In this document: one piece after another, positions 27,870-35,964 of the stretch | Layout of the letters: each line of letters opens with the position of its first letter | Numbering within the stretch: the stretch's first letter is position 1 | Assembly: GCF_900156315.1 (NCBI RefSeq) | Contig: NZ_FTNI01000001.1 | Location: 248,001-312,000 of the forward strand | DNA: 64,000 bases | Direction: 5' to 3' | Source of the DNA: Microbispora rosea | Lineage (GTDB): Bacteria; Actinomycetota; Actinomycetes; Streptosporangiales; Streptosporangiaceae | Notes under the pieces: generated by a model | The model's database searches: none | Seen by the model: the letters and a program-made list of their open reading frames with translations, nothing else | What the model was told of the DNA's origin: nothing | Made by a program: the position numbers and the translations under genes

Positions 27870-27915
27870 CCGCCGGGGCCCGGGGCCGCGTGACGCGGTT
27901 CCCGGGCCCCGGCGG
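27870..27915. terminator. strong bidirectional terminator between thiI and DAHP synthase
   Basis: A 15-bp perfect inverted repeat (27870-27884 with 27901-27915) is capped by an inner 5-bp stem CCGCG/CGCGG. It sits between two convergent stop codons (27849 and 27937). Confidence 0.8.
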
Positions 27916-27936
27916 ACCGGTCCGGCCGGGACGGGG

Positions 27937-28995
27937 TCAGGCGGGGATCGGGGACGCCGCCGTCGCGCCGGCGGTCGTGACGGTCGCGGTGCGGCCCACC
28001 AGCGGGGGGAAGTCGCGCATGACGGCCGCGAGGTCGTCCAGGTCGCCGTTCACCAGGGCCTGCGGGCCGTCGCACAGGGCCTGCTCGGGGTGGGGGTGCA
28101 CGTCGACGATCAGGCCGTCCGCCCCGACCGCGACGGCGGCCCGCGACAGCGGCAGCACGAGGTCGCGCCGGCCGCCGGAGTGCGACGGGTCCACGATCAC
28201 CGGCAGGTGCGACAGCCGCTGGACGACCGGGACCGCCGAGATGTCGAGCGTGTTGCGGGTGGCGGGCTCGTAGGTGCGGATGCCGCGCTCGCACAGCACG
28301 ATGTCGAGGTTGCCGCGCTGGGCGACGTATTCGGCCGCCATCAGCCACTCCTCGATGGTCGCCGTCATGCCCCGCTTCAGCATGACCGGCTTGCCGGCCG
28401 CGCCCACGGCCTGCAGCAGCGCGAAGTTTCCCGCGTTGCGGGTGCCGACCTGGAGCATGTCGGCGTACGACGCGACGAGCGCCACGTCGTGGGCGTCCAC
28501 GACCTCGGTGACGATCGGCAGCCCGGTCTGCTCGCGCACCTCGGCCAGGATGCGCAGGCCCTTCTCGCCCAGCCCCTGGAAGGCGTACGGCGAGGTGCGC
28601 GGCTTGTAGGCGCCGCCGCGCAGCAGCGTCGCGCCCGCCGCCTTGGCCATCAGCGCGGCCTCCAGCGTCTGCTCCGGCGTCTCGACCGCGCACGGGCCCG
28701 CGATCAGGGTGACGGTGTCCGGGCCGATCGGCACGCCGCGCACGGTCACCGTGGAGCGCTGGGGATGGTTCTCCCTGCTCACGAGCTTGTACGGAGTGGA
28801 GACCCGCACGACGTCCGCGACGCCCGGCATGGCGCGCAGGTTCAGTGTGGCGAACTGCTCGACGTCGCCGATGAGGCCGACGATCGTGCGGTTCACGCCG
28901 CGGCTCGCGAACGCCTGCCCTCCGGCGGCGGCCACGACGCCGGCGATCGCCTCGACGTCGTCCTGCGTTGCCTCGGGGGTCATGACGATGACCAT
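27937..28995 (-). CDS. aroF: 3-deoxy-7-phosphoheptulonate synthase (DAHP synthase, class I-beta)
   Basis: A 352-residue enzyme that joins phosphoenolpyruvate and erythrose-4-phosphate in the first step of the shikimate pathway. An N-terminal ferredoxin-like domain (about residues 1-75) precedes the TIM barrel with [60 protein letters not shown] and [15 protein letters not shown]. This is the Bacillus/Thermotoga-type class I-beta enzyme, not the class II enzyme usual in Streptomyces. In Thermotoga the N-terminal domain binds Tyr or Phe for feedback control. AGGAG lies 6 nt before the ATG. A leader peptide and terminator precede it. Confidence 0.93.
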   Translation of the reverse strand: MVIVMTPEATQDDVEAIAGVVAAAGGQAFASRGVNRTIVGLIGDVEQFATLNLRAMPGVADVVRVSTPYKLVSRENHPQRSTVTVRGVPIGPDTVTLIAGPCAVETPEQTLEAALMAKAAGATLLRGGAYKPRTSPYAFQGLGEKGLRILAEVREQTGLPIVTEVVDAHDVALVASYADMLQVGTRNAGNFALLQAVGAAGKPVMLKRGMTATIEEWLMAAEYVAQRGNLDIVLCERGIRTYEPATRNTLDISAVPVVQRLSHLPVIVDPSHSGGRRDLVLPLSRAAVAVGADGLIVDVHPHPEQALCDGPQALVNGDLDDLAAVMRDFPPLVGRTATVTTAGATAASPIPA

Positions 28996-29030
28996 GGTGA
29001 CTCCTGTCGCTGTGAACGGTGCGGGTCCGG

Positions 29031-29075
29031 AAAAACGACGAAGGCCCCGGGTCCGTGTGGACCCGGGGCCTTCGT
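29031..29075 (-). terminator. attenuator terminator in the DAHP synthase leader
   Basis: On the minus strand a 17-bp perfect stem (29075-29059 with 29054-29038, loop ACAC) is followed by CG and then five T residues (29035-29031). It lies between the leader-peptide stop (29088) and the aroF start (28995). A 7-nt leader segment (29126-29120, GGACCCG) is identical to the start of the 3' arm, so it can pair with the 5' arm and act as antiterminator. Confidence 0.82.
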
Positions 29076-29087
29076 TCGCCGTGGCTG

Positions 29088-29159
29088 TCAGCGCAGCGCA
29101 TGGAGGCGATCGGTCCTCACGGGTCCGTCGCCATACCAAAACGACCAAGCGGTGCGCAT
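29088..29159 (-). CDS. aromatic leader peptide of DAHP synthase
   Basis: A 23-codon ORF begins MRTAWSFWYGDG and ends HALR. It holds Trp, Phe, Trp and Tyr within five codons, all products of the shikimate pathway, in a genome where these residues are otherwise rare. It precedes a rho-independent-type hairpin and the aroF gene. This is the arrangement of ribosome-mediated attenuation: stalling at scarce aromatic tRNAs would favour antitermination. The ATG lies 7 nt after a TATATT hexamer, so the mRNA is probably leaderless. A TTG at 29168 is a less likely alternative start. Confidence 0.8.
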   Translation of the reverse strand: MRTAWSFWYGDGPVRTDRLHALR

Positions 29160-29166
29160 GTGACGC

Positions 29167-29172
29167 AATATA
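29167..29172 (-). promoter_or_regulatory. -10 hexamer of the aroF leader transcript
   Basis: TATATT (minus strand, 29172-29167) is followed by 7 nt and the leader-peptide ATG. No clear -35 is seen, as is common for actinomycete promoters. Confidence 0.65.
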
Positions 29173-29246
29173 GCGCACGCTTCCTTGATCGTGCCGCATT
29201 CGCACGCCCGGGGGCCGGTGCGGTCGTCCTCCGGGCGGATGGCAGG

Positions 29247-29867
29247 ATGGCGTGCGTGCCGGAGAACCCTGAGGAGGAGACGCGCCTGCCGCCGGGCCAG
29301 TACGTCCCGCGCGGACGGCCCGTCGTCCACTACGGGCGGGTCCCGGCGTTCCGCCCCGAGACATGGCGTTTCCAGGTTTTCGGCGCCACGGCCTCGGGCC
29401 GGGTCCACGAGTTCTCGTGGGAGGAGTTCTCCGCGCTGCCCAGGATTACGGTCGTCGCGGACTTCCACTGCGTCACCAAGTTCTCCCTGATGGGCAACGA
29501 GTGGGGTGGCGTTCCCACATCGGCGCTGCTCGACCGCGTCCCCCCGGCGCCGGGCGTGCGCCACGTCATGGTGTGGGCCGAGTACGGCTACAGCGCCAAC
29601 ATGCGCATGTCGGACTTCGACCGCCCGGCCACGCTGTTCGCCACACACCTCGACGAGGCCCTGCTGTCCCCCGAACGCGGCTATCCCGTACGGATCGTGG
29701 TGCCGCACCTGTACGCCTGGAAGAGCGTGAAGTGGGTGCGCGCGGTCGAATACCTGACCGAGGACCGGCGCGGCTTCTGGGAGGAGCGCGGCTACCACAA
29801 CGTGGCCGATCCCTGGAAGGAACAGCGCTACTCATACCAGGAGGACCCGGGCGACGGCCCTCCGTGA
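29247..29867 (+). CDS. sulfite-oxidase-like molybdopterin oxidoreductase
   Basis: A 206-residue protein of the oxidoreductase molybdopterin-binding family (YuiH/YedY-like catalytic core without the dimerisation domain). The conserved VVADFHCVTKFSLMGNEWGGV holds the cysteine that ligates molybdenum. PHLYAWKSVKWVRAVEYL and the terminal FWEERGYHNVADPWKEQRY complete the fold. No Tat signal is seen, so it should be cytoplasmic. Substrate unknown. ATG at 29247 with GGCAGG upstream. Divergent from the aroF leader. Confidence 0.87.
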   Translation: MACVPENPEEETRLPPGQYVPRGRPVVHYGRVPAFRPETWRFQVFGATASGRVHEFSWEEFSALPRITVVADFHCVTKFSLMGNEWGGVPTSALLDRVPPAPGVRHVMVWAEYGYSANMRMSDFDRPATLFATHLDEALLSPERGYPVRIVVPHLYAWKSVKWVRAVEYLTEDRRGFWEERGYHNVADPWKEQRYSYQEDPGDGPP

Positions 29868-29881
29868 GGCCGCCGAGCGGC

Positions 29882-29887
29882 TACGGT
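29882..29887 (+). promoter_or_regulatory. candidate leaderless -10 hexamer
   Basis: TACGGT ends 7 nt before the GTG at 29895, favouring this GTG over the one at 29886, which falls inside the hexamer. Confidence 0.45.
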
Positions 29888-29894
29888 GTCCGGC

Positions 29895-31037
29895 GTGTCT
29901 TCAGCCGTCTGGGTCACGCTGTGCGCGCTCTGCGGGGTCTGCGGCGGCGTGCTGGCCCGCACCCTCGCCTGCCGCGGGCCCGCCCCCGGCGAACTGCGGG
30001 GGGAGGGGACGTTCCTCGCCCTGCGCGTCGCCGGGCTGGCGGCCGGCTCGCTGCGCGGCGGGCTGACCCGCGGCTCCGCCCGCCGCGCCGCACGGCACCT
30101 GCGGACGTTGCTCGGCACGGCAGGACTCGTGGTCGCCACGAGCGACCGCGTCCTGGCCAGGGACGGCACGGGCGCGCCGGCGGATGAGGCGGTCCTCGCG
30201 GAGGTGCGCGCGACCATGGAGGGCGGCAGGCCGCGCCTCGTCTCCGCCCCGGGCGGCGACCGGCACGGAGTGGTCGTCCCCCTGACCGTGGAGGGCAGGG
30301 CGGTCGGCGCGCTCGCGGCGTACGACGCCGAGATCGGCACCGGCCTGGTGCGCACGGCCGCCGAGGTGGGCCGCTGGATGTCCGGCCAGCTCGAACTCGC
30401 CGAGCTCGACGCCTCCCGCAGGCGCACCCTGGAGGCGGAGGCGCGGGCCCTGCGGGCGCAGATCTCGCCCCACTTCGTGTACAACTCGCTGACCACGATC
30501 GCCTCATTCGTCCGGACCGATCCCGAGCGCGCCCGCGAGCTGCTGCTCGACTTCGCCGACTTCATCCGCTACGCGCTGCGCCGGGCGGCCGACTTCACCT
30601 CGCTGGCCGACGAGCTGAGCTGCGTGGACCGCTACCTGCTGCTGGAGCAGGCGAGGTTCGGCGACCGGCTGCGCTTCACCGTCCAGGTCGCTCCCGAGGT
30701 GCTGCGGGTCGACGTGCCGTTCCTGTGCCTGCAGCCCCTGGTGGAGAACGCCATCAAGCACGGCATGCCGGGGGAGGTCCGGGTCGTGATCAGGGACGCC
30801 GGGCCGGAGGCGCACATCTGGGTCGAGGACGACGGCGTCGGCATGGACCCCGAACATCTGCGGGCCGCGCTCGCCGAGGAGAGCAGCGGGATCGGGCTGA
30901 GCAACGTGGACCTGCGCATGCGCCACCTCTACGGCCAGGACTACGGGCTCATGGTCGAGACGGCGCCCGGCAAGGGGACCCGCATCCGGCTGCGCATTCC
31001 CAAGGCCCGCTCCCGCCCCGTCCCGGCCCGCTCCTGA
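29895..31037 (+). CDS. LytS-type sensor histidine kinase
   Basis: A 380-residue kinase. One N-terminal hydrophobic segment (VWVTLCALCGVCGGVLARTLA) precedes a GAF-like region (about residues 60-165). A helical linker leads to the His_kinase box LRAQISPHFVYNSLTTIASFVRTDPERARELLLDFADFIRYALR and the ATPase with CLQPLVENAIKHG and DDGVGMDP...GIGLSNVDLRMRHLYG. This is the family that partners LytTR regulators. The LytTR regulator at 32669 is its obvious partner, but a kinase gene on the other strand lies between them. Confidence 0.9.
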   Translation: MSSAVWVTLCALCGVCGGVLARTLACRGPAPGELRGEGTFLALRVAGLAAGSLRGGLTRGSARRAARHLRTLLGTAGLVVATSDRVLARDGTGAPADEAVLAEVRATMEGGRPRLVSAPGGDRHGVVVPLTVEGRAVGALAAYDAEIGTGLVRTAAEVGRWMSGQLELAELDASRRRTLEAEARALRAQISPHFVYNSLTTIASFVRTDPERARELLLDFADFIRYALRRAADFTSLADELSCVDRYLLLEQARFGDRLRFTVQVAPEVLRVDVPFLCLQPLVENAIKHGMPGEVRVVIRDAGPEAHIWVEDDGVGMDPEHLRAALAEESSGIGLSNVDLRMRHLYGQDYGLMVETAPGKGTRIRLRIPKARSRPVPARS

Positions 31038-31086
31038 ACCCCGGCGGGGAACCGGCCGGGGAGCGGGGGCGACGGCGACCCGGGGC

Positions 31087-32454
31087 TCAGCCGGTCAGGA
31101 TCGGAAGCCGGAGGACGAACCGCGCGCCGCGCGGGGAGTCCTCGACGCACAGGCTGCCCTCGTGCGCCACCGCGATCGCCCGGCACAGGGCCAGGCCGAG
31201 GCCGCTGCCGTGGGGATCGAGGCGCCGCCCCGCCTCCAGCCGGATGAAGGGTTCGAAGATGCGCTCCCTGTCCTTCTCGTCGACACCGTCGCCGTCGTCC
31301 TGCACGACCACCCGCGCGTGGGCTCCGGCGCGCTCGGTGCTCACCTCCACCTGACGGGTGGCATGGCGCTGCGCGTTCACCAGCAGGTTCGTCACGATGC
31401 TGGCCAGCTGCACGCGGTTGCCGAGGACCTGGACGTCCGGCTCGGTCCTGCTGCGCACCGGCACGCCCGTGGTGCGCGCCGCCGCCTCGGCGCGTACGAG
31501 CGCTCCGAGGTCGACCGGCTCGGCCGAGCACGGCGTGTTGCGCAGCCGGGCGAAGGCGAGCAGTTCATCGATGATCTGCTGCATGCGCTCGGCGGCCGGC
31601 AGCGCCCTGACGATCGCCTCCCGTGGGTCGATCTCCGGGAAGAGCAGCGCCTCCTCCAGCCCCGTGCGCAGGCCGGTGAGCGGGGACTTGAGCTCGTGGG
31701 ACACGATGGCGGCGAACTCCCGTTGCCGCGTGACCGCCGACTCCAGCCGGTCGAGCGTCTGGTTCGCGGTGCGGGCCAGCCGGGCGACCTCGTCGTGGCC
31801 GGACGACTGCGGCACCCGCATGGACAGGTCATTCGCGGTGATCTCCGACATCCGCTGCCGGATCGCGTCGATGGGGCGCAGGATGCGGCCCGTCCCCCGC
31901 CAGGTCGTCCACGTCCACAGGGCCACCAGCAGCACTCCGCCGACGCCGACGAGGAGCTCCAGCCTCCGCCCGCGCAGGGCGGGCGGCTGGTCCGTGCCGG
32001 CGTAGACGAAGTGGGGCTCGCCCTGCCAGAGCTCCCCGGACTGCAGCGACGGGACTCGGGCGGCGGTGAGCATGACGCACCTCTCGCTGCTGGGGCACTC
32101 GGTCACGTCGTGGATGCGGTTCTCCTCGGTCGGCCTGACCGTGCTCAGCGGCCGATCTCCGGCCATGGGCCCGGCCGTCACCACCCGGCCCCGCGAGTCG
32201 ACGAGCTGGACGAGCGGGGCCCGCGCCGTCGGCGTCGGCGCCGGAACCTGCCCGCGTTCCATCAGGCCGATCCACTCGGTCGCGACCCGGCGGGTCTCCC
32301 TGAAGATCTCGGCTTCGAGCCGGTGCCGGACGAGCAGGCACAGGCCGACGCCGATCACCACGGCGAGGAGTACGGACACCGTCGCCACGGTCAGCGTCAC
32401 ACGCGCCTGGATGGAGTTGGAGAGAGGAGGGAGCGTGACCGGCCTTATGCTCAT
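31087..32454 (-). CDS. HAMP-domain sensor histidine kinase (orphan)
   Basis: A 455-residue classical sensor kinase. TM1 lies at about residues 20-42, an extracytoplasmic domain follows (with two Cys in ECPSSERC), then TM2 (LLVGVGGVLLVALWTWTTW). HAMP (RILRPIDAIRQRMSEI), HisKA (FAAIVSHELKSPLTGLRTGLEE) and the HATPase (IVTNLLVNAQRHA, DDGDGVDEKDRERIFEPF, GSGLGLALCRAIA) complete it. GAGGAA lies 6 nt before the ATG. No OmpR-type response-regulator gene is adjacent, so its partner must be elsewhere. A GTTGTCAAC palindrome (32480-32488) lies in its upstream region. Confidence 0.92.
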   Translation of the reverse strand: MSIRPVTLPPLSNSIQARVTLTVATVSVLLAVVIGVGLCLLVRHRLEAEIFRETRRVATEWIGLMERGQVPAPTPTARAPLVQLVDSRGRVVTAGPMAGDRPLSTVRPTEENRIHDVTECPSSERCVMLTAARVPSLQSGELWQGEPHFVYAGTDQPPALRGRRLELLVGVGGVLLVALWTWTTWRGTGRILRPIDAIRQRMSEITANDLSMRVPQSSGHDEVARLARTANQTLDRLESAVTRQREFAAIVSHELKSPLTGLRTGLEEALLFPEIDPREAIVRALPAAERMQQIIDELLAFARLRNTPCSAEPVDLGALVRAEAAARTTGVPVRSRTEPDVQVLGNRVQLASIVTNLLVNAQRHATRQVEVSTERAGAHARVVVQDDGDGVDEKDRERIFEPFIRLEAGRRLDPHGSGLGLALCRAIAVAHEGSLCVEDSPRGARFVLRLPILTG

Positions 32455-32668
32455 CCAAGTTCCTCGTTGGCTTGGTCTTGTTGTCAACGGTAAGCGGCCC
32501 TAGTAGACAAAATGGCTGCTAGACGCCCAAAGCCGGATAGTTCTACCTAGTCTTGGCCTGGACCTTGCCTCGGAATCGCGGGTGATGGTGGCGGAGAGTA
32601 TCGGGAATGTCACCTACCGCTCAGTCACCTCTTGCGCGGAGGGCTGAACACGCGGCACGGTGGACGCC

Positions 32669-33397
32669 ATGCTGCGTGTCCTCGCGGTGGACGACGAGGT
32701 CCCCGCCCTGTCCGAGCTCGCCTTCCTGCTCCGCCAGGACGCCCGGGTGGAGCACGTGAGCACGGCGACCGACGGCGGGGCCGCCCTGCACGACATGGTC
32801 CAGATGATCGCCGACGGGGAGCGCCTCGACGGCGTCTTCCTCGACGTGCGCATGCCGGGCCTCGACGGCCTCGACCTTGCCCGGCTCATCGGCGGGTTCC
32901 CCGCGCCTCCCCGCCTGGTCTTCGTCAGCGCCCACGACTGCGCGGTCCAGGCGTTCGAGCTGGAGGCCGTGGACTACCTGCTCAAGCCCGTACGCCCGGA
33001 ACGCCTGGCGGAGGCCGTACGCCGGCTCTCGGCCGCCGTCGCGCCACCCGGCGCGGAGGAGGACCTGGAGACGATCCCGGTCGAGCTCGGGGGCCGCACG
33101 AAGTTCGTGGCCCGGCAGGACGTGTGCTACGCCGAGGCCCACGGCGACTACGTCCGCCTGCACACGGCCGAGGCCGTCTACCTCGTACGGATGTCCCTGG
33201 CGGCCCTGGAACGCCGCTGGGCGGGCGCCGGGTTCGTCCGGGCCCATCGCAGCACCCTGGTCAACGCCCGGCACGTCAGCGAGCTCCGCTTCGACGCCGG
33301 GCGGGTGGTCCTGCAGGTGGGCGGCGAGACGCTGCCGGTGAGCAGGCGGCACACGCGGCAGGTGCGCGAGCAGCTCGTCCGGCAGTTCCGTCCCTGA
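32669..33397 (+). CDS. LytTR-family response regulator
   Basis: A 242-residue regulator. The receiver domain has LAVDDEVPAL, phospho-acceptor Asp in GVFLDVRMPGLDGL and the Lys of YLLKPVRPERL. The LytTR DNA-binding domain spans about residues 140-242 (CYAEAHGDYVRLHTAEAVYLVRMSLAALERRW, FVRAHRSTLVNARHV, LPVSRRHTRQVREQL). Probably the partner of the LytS kinase at 29895. ATG at 32669 chosen; a GTG at 32660 is in frame. No strong ribosome site. Confidence 0.9.
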   Translation: MLRVLAVDDEVPALSELAFLLRQDARVEHVSTATDGGAALHDMVQMIADGERLDGVFLDVRMPGLDGLDLARLIGGFPAPPRLVFVSAHDCAVQAFELEAVDYLLKPVRPERLAEAVRRLSAAVAPPGAEEDLETIPVELGGRTKFVARQDVCYAEAHGDYVRLHTAEAVYLVRMSLAALERRWAGAGFVRAHRSTLVNARHVSELRFDAGRVVLQVGGETLPVSRRHTRQVREQLVRQFRP

Positions 33398-33429
33398 GCC
33401 TGCGCGCGCCACCCGCACCGTAGAGCGCG

Positions 33430-34011
33430 TCAGGGGCGGGCCGGGGACACGACCATGCCGCTCTCGAAGGCGCGGGTCACGGCGGCGGCGACGCCGTGCC
33501 GGGGGAGCAGCCCTTTCTCGGCCGCCTCCCATCCGGTGTAGGTGAGGGCCCACAGCACCTGCTGGATCCACTCGGCGCTGACGCCGGGGTCGAACACGCC
33601 CTCGGCCTGGCCGCGCTCGATGAGGGTGACGGTGGTCGGCACCGACAGATCCGGCTCGAAGCAGGCCGTGAACTCCTCGAGCACCCGGGGGTCGCCGAAC
33701 AGGAACGCCAGGCGGTCCCCGGCGTCCACCAGGGCGGCGATCAGCCTGCGCATCGCCTCGATCGGCGGGCCCTGGTCGATGGCCGCCCCGGCCGTCGATT
33801 TCTCCACCACGCGGAAGGAGTCGACGACGGCCGCGTTCACGAGGTCCTGCCGGTCGGAGAAGTAGCGGTGCAGCGTGCTGCGGCCGATCTGGGCGGCTTC
33901 GGCGATGTCCGCGAGCGTCGCGCCGCGGTCGCGGGCGAGGACCGAGGCCGCCGCAGCGAGGATGGCACGGCGCGTACGGCTGCGCGTGCCCGATTCCCTG
34001 GTGTCGGTCAC
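33430..34011 (-). CDS. TetR-family repressor of the DrrAB-type transporter
   Basis: A 193-residue TetR regulator. The HTH is RRAILAAAASVLARDRGATLADIAEAAQIGRSTLHRYFSDRQDLV, with a ligand-binding helical C-terminus. The GTG at 34011 is chosen because a TAGCCT hexamer lies exactly 7 nt upstream (leaderless) and the length is then normal for the family. The alternative ATG at 34068 lies inside the palindromic operator. Divergent from the ABC transporter genes, which it should repress until a toxic ligand binds. Confidence 0.88.
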   Translation of the reverse strand: MTDTRESGTRSRTRRAILAAAASVLARDRGATLADIAEAAQIGRSTLHRYFSDRQDLVNAAVVDSFRVVEKSTAGAAIDQGPPIEAMRRLIAALVDAGDRLAFLFGDPRVLEEFTACFEPDLSVPTTVTLIERGQAEGVFDPGVSAEWIQQVLWALTYTGWEAAEKGLLPRHGVAAAVTRAFESGMVVSPARP

Positions 34012-34053
34012 CTCCGGAAGGCTAGCAGCGCCTCCATTAGGAGACGATCGAGG

Positions 34054-34082
34054 TTGATAATGAGACATCGAAGTCTCATTAT
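34054..34082 (+). promoter_or_regulatory. TetR operator overlapping the drrA promoter
   Basis: A perfect 10-bp inverted repeat ATAATGAGAC-N6-GTCTCATTAT (34057-34082) coincides with a promoter: -35 TTGATA (34054-34059), a 17-bp spacer, and -10 CATTAT (34077-34082), 6 nt before the drrA ATG. A bound repressor would occlude RNA polymerase. Confidence 0.85.
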
Positions 34083-34088
34083 GAGGTG

Positions 34089-35033
34089 ATGAACTCTTAC
34101 TCAATCGTCGCCGAGGGGCTGGGCAAGCGCTTCGGCGACACCACGGCCCTCGACGGGTTCGACCTGAGGGTCGCCGGCGGGAGCGTGTGCGCGCTTCTCG
34201 GCCCGAACGGCGCGGGCAAGACCACCGCCGTCCGCGTGCTCACCACGCTGGCGCGGCCGCACTCCGGCCGCGCGCTCGTGGCCGGGTTCGACGTCGCGCG
34301 CCGACCGGCCGAGGTGCGCCGCCGCATCGGCCTGGCCGGGCAGGAGGCCGCCGTGGACGAGATCCTCACGGGACGGGAGAACCTCGAGATGTGGGGGCGG
34401 CTCCACCACCTCGGCGCGGCGGCCGCGCGACGTCGCGCCGGCGAGCTCCTGGAGCGGTTCGGGCTGGCCGAGGCGGCCGACCGGCGGGTCAGGCACTACT
34501 CCGGCGGCATGCGGCGGCGTCTCGACCTGGCCGCCGCGTTCATCCAGGCCCCGCGCGTGCTCTTCCTGGACGAGCCGACCACCGGGCTCGACCCCCGCAG
34601 CCGCACGGAGGTCTGGCGCACCGTGCGCGCCCTGGCCGACGCCGGCAGCACCGTGCTCATGACGACGCAGTACCTCTTCGAGGCCGACCAGCTCGCCCGG
34701 CAGATCGCGGTGATCGACGGGGGGCGCGTGATCGCGGACGACACCCCCGAGCGCCTGAAGTCGCTGATCGGCGGCGACCACCTCGACCTCGTCGTGCGCG
34801 ATCCCGCCCGCCTCGGCGACGCCGCCGCCGTCCTCGCGGGGGTCGCGCAGGCCGAGCCCGTGGCCGACGCGGACGCGCGCCGCCTGACCGCCCCCGTGCG
34901 CGACCGCGTCGCGGCGCTCACCACGGTCGTGCGCGAGCTGGAGCGGCGCGGAATCGAGGTCGAGGACGTCTCCCTGCGCCGTCCGACGCTGGACGAGGTG
35001 TTCCTGAGCCTGACGGCGGAGGCGGCCGCGTGA
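34089..35033 (+). CDS. drrA: daunorubicin-resistance-type ABC transporter ATPase
   Basis: A 314-residue ATPase of the DrrA family. Walker A is LGPNGAGKTTAVRVL, the signature YSGGMRRRLDLAA, and Walker B RVLFLDEPTTGLDPRSR, with the extended C-terminal domain typical of DrrA. It powers efflux of hydrophobic drugs through the DrrB-like permease, whose GTG overlaps its stop. Leaderless start at 34089 from the operator-bound promoter. The natural substrate is unknown and no antibiotic biosynthetic gene is near. Confidence 0.92.
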   Translation: MNSYSIVAEGLGKRFGDTTALDGFDLRVAGGSVCALLGPNGAGKTTAVRVLTTLARPHSGRALVAGFDVARRPAEVRRRIGLAGQEAAVDEILTGRENLEMWGRLHHLGAAAARRRAGELLERFGLAEAADRRVRHYSGGMRRRLDLAAAFIQAPRVLFLDEPTTGLDPRSRTEVWRTVRALADAGSTVLMTTQYLFEADQLARQIAVIDGGRVIADDTPERLKSLIGGDHLDLVVRDPARLGDAAAVLAGVAQAEPVADADARRLTAPVRDRVAALTTVVRELERRGIEVEDVSLRRPTLDEVFLSLTAEAAA

Positions 35034-35857
35034 GCGCCCTCGCCGCCCCGGACGCGCCGCCTCGGTGGAGCGAGCGGCTGCGCTGGACGCTCTCGGACGC
35101 GTCGGTCATCGCCCGCACCAACCTCACGCACTGGGTCCGCAACCCGGCCGCGGTCCTCAATCTGACGCTGTATCCGATCGTCATGGTCGTGCTGTTCGGC
35201 TACGTCCTCGGCAGCGCGATGAACGTCGCGGGCGGCGGCGACTACCGCGAGTTCCTCATGCCGGGCATGTTCTCCCAGACGATGGCGATGGGGGTGATGA
35301 CCACGATGACGGTGGTCAGCCTGCAGACCGCCCGCGGGGTGACCGACCGCTACCGCTCGACGCCGATCTCGCGGCCCGGCGTGGTGCTCGGCCGCGCCTT
35401 CGCCGACATCGTCAACTCGGTGCTCGAACTGCTGATCCTGCTCGCGTGCGGCCTGGTCGCCGGATGGAGCTGGCACCGGGGGATCGGCGACGCCCTGGCC
35501 GCCGTGGGCCTGCTCCTCCTGCTGCGCTTCGCGCTCATCTGGGTGGGGATCTACCTCGGGCTGGCGCTCACCCCGGAGGCGGCGAGCGCGGCCTGGCTGC
35601 CGCTGCTGCCGCTCACGATGCTGGCCAACACCTTTGTGTCCCCGGCGCTCCTGCCGGGCTGGCTCGGGGCGATCGCGGAGTGGAACCCGCTGTCGGCGAC
35701 GGTCGCCACCTGCCGGATGCTGTTCGGCAACCCCGGCTGGCAGGGCGACTCCTGGGCCGCCGAGCACGCCCTCACGCTGGCGATCGGCTGGCCGCTGCTG
35801 ATCACGCTCGTCTTCCTGCCCCTGTCCGCCCGCCGCTACCGCCGCCTGGGCGGCTGA
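35030..35857 (+). CDS. drrB: ABC-2 type permease (DrrB-like)
   Basis: A 275-residue membrane permease. It has six hydrophobic segments, the N-terminal NLTHWVRNPAAVLNLTLYPIVMVVLFGYVLGSAM, the ABC-2 motif MPGMFSQTMAMGVMTTMTVV, and GVTDRYRSTPISRPGVVLGRAFADI in the coupling region. It forms the efflux channel with DrrA. The GTG at 35030 overlaps the drrA stop (GTGA). The operon ends at the following hairpins. Confidence 0.92.
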   Translation: MSALAAPDAPPRWSERLRWTLSDASVIARTNLTHWVRNPAAVLNLTLYPIVMVVLFGYVLGSAMNVAGGGDYREFLMPGMFSQTMAMGVMTTMTVVSLQTARGVTDRYRSTPISRPGVVLGRAFADIVNSVLELLILLACGLVAGWSWHRGIGDALAAVGLLLLLRFALIWVGIYLGLALTPEAASAAWLPLLPLTMLANTFVSPALLPGWLGAIAEWNPLSATVATCRMLFGNPGWQGDSWAAEHALTLAIGWPLLITLVFLPLSARRYRRLGG

Positions 35858-35893
35858 GCTGCGCACACTCGTCGGGTGCGCGCGGCTGGACCG

Positions 35894-35964
35894 GGGGCGC
35901 CTTCGCGCGCCCCGATCTACCGCTCGTCGTCTTGAGGGGCCCGCTCGTCGCGCGGGAGCGGGCC
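35894..35964 (+). terminator. two terminator hairpins after drrB
   Basis: Stem 1 is GGGGCGC/GCGCCCC (35894-35900, 35907-35913). Stem 2 is the 9-bp GGCCCGCTC/GAGCGGGCC (35938-35946, 35956-35964). Both lie within 110 nt of the drrB stop. Confidence 0.65.
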
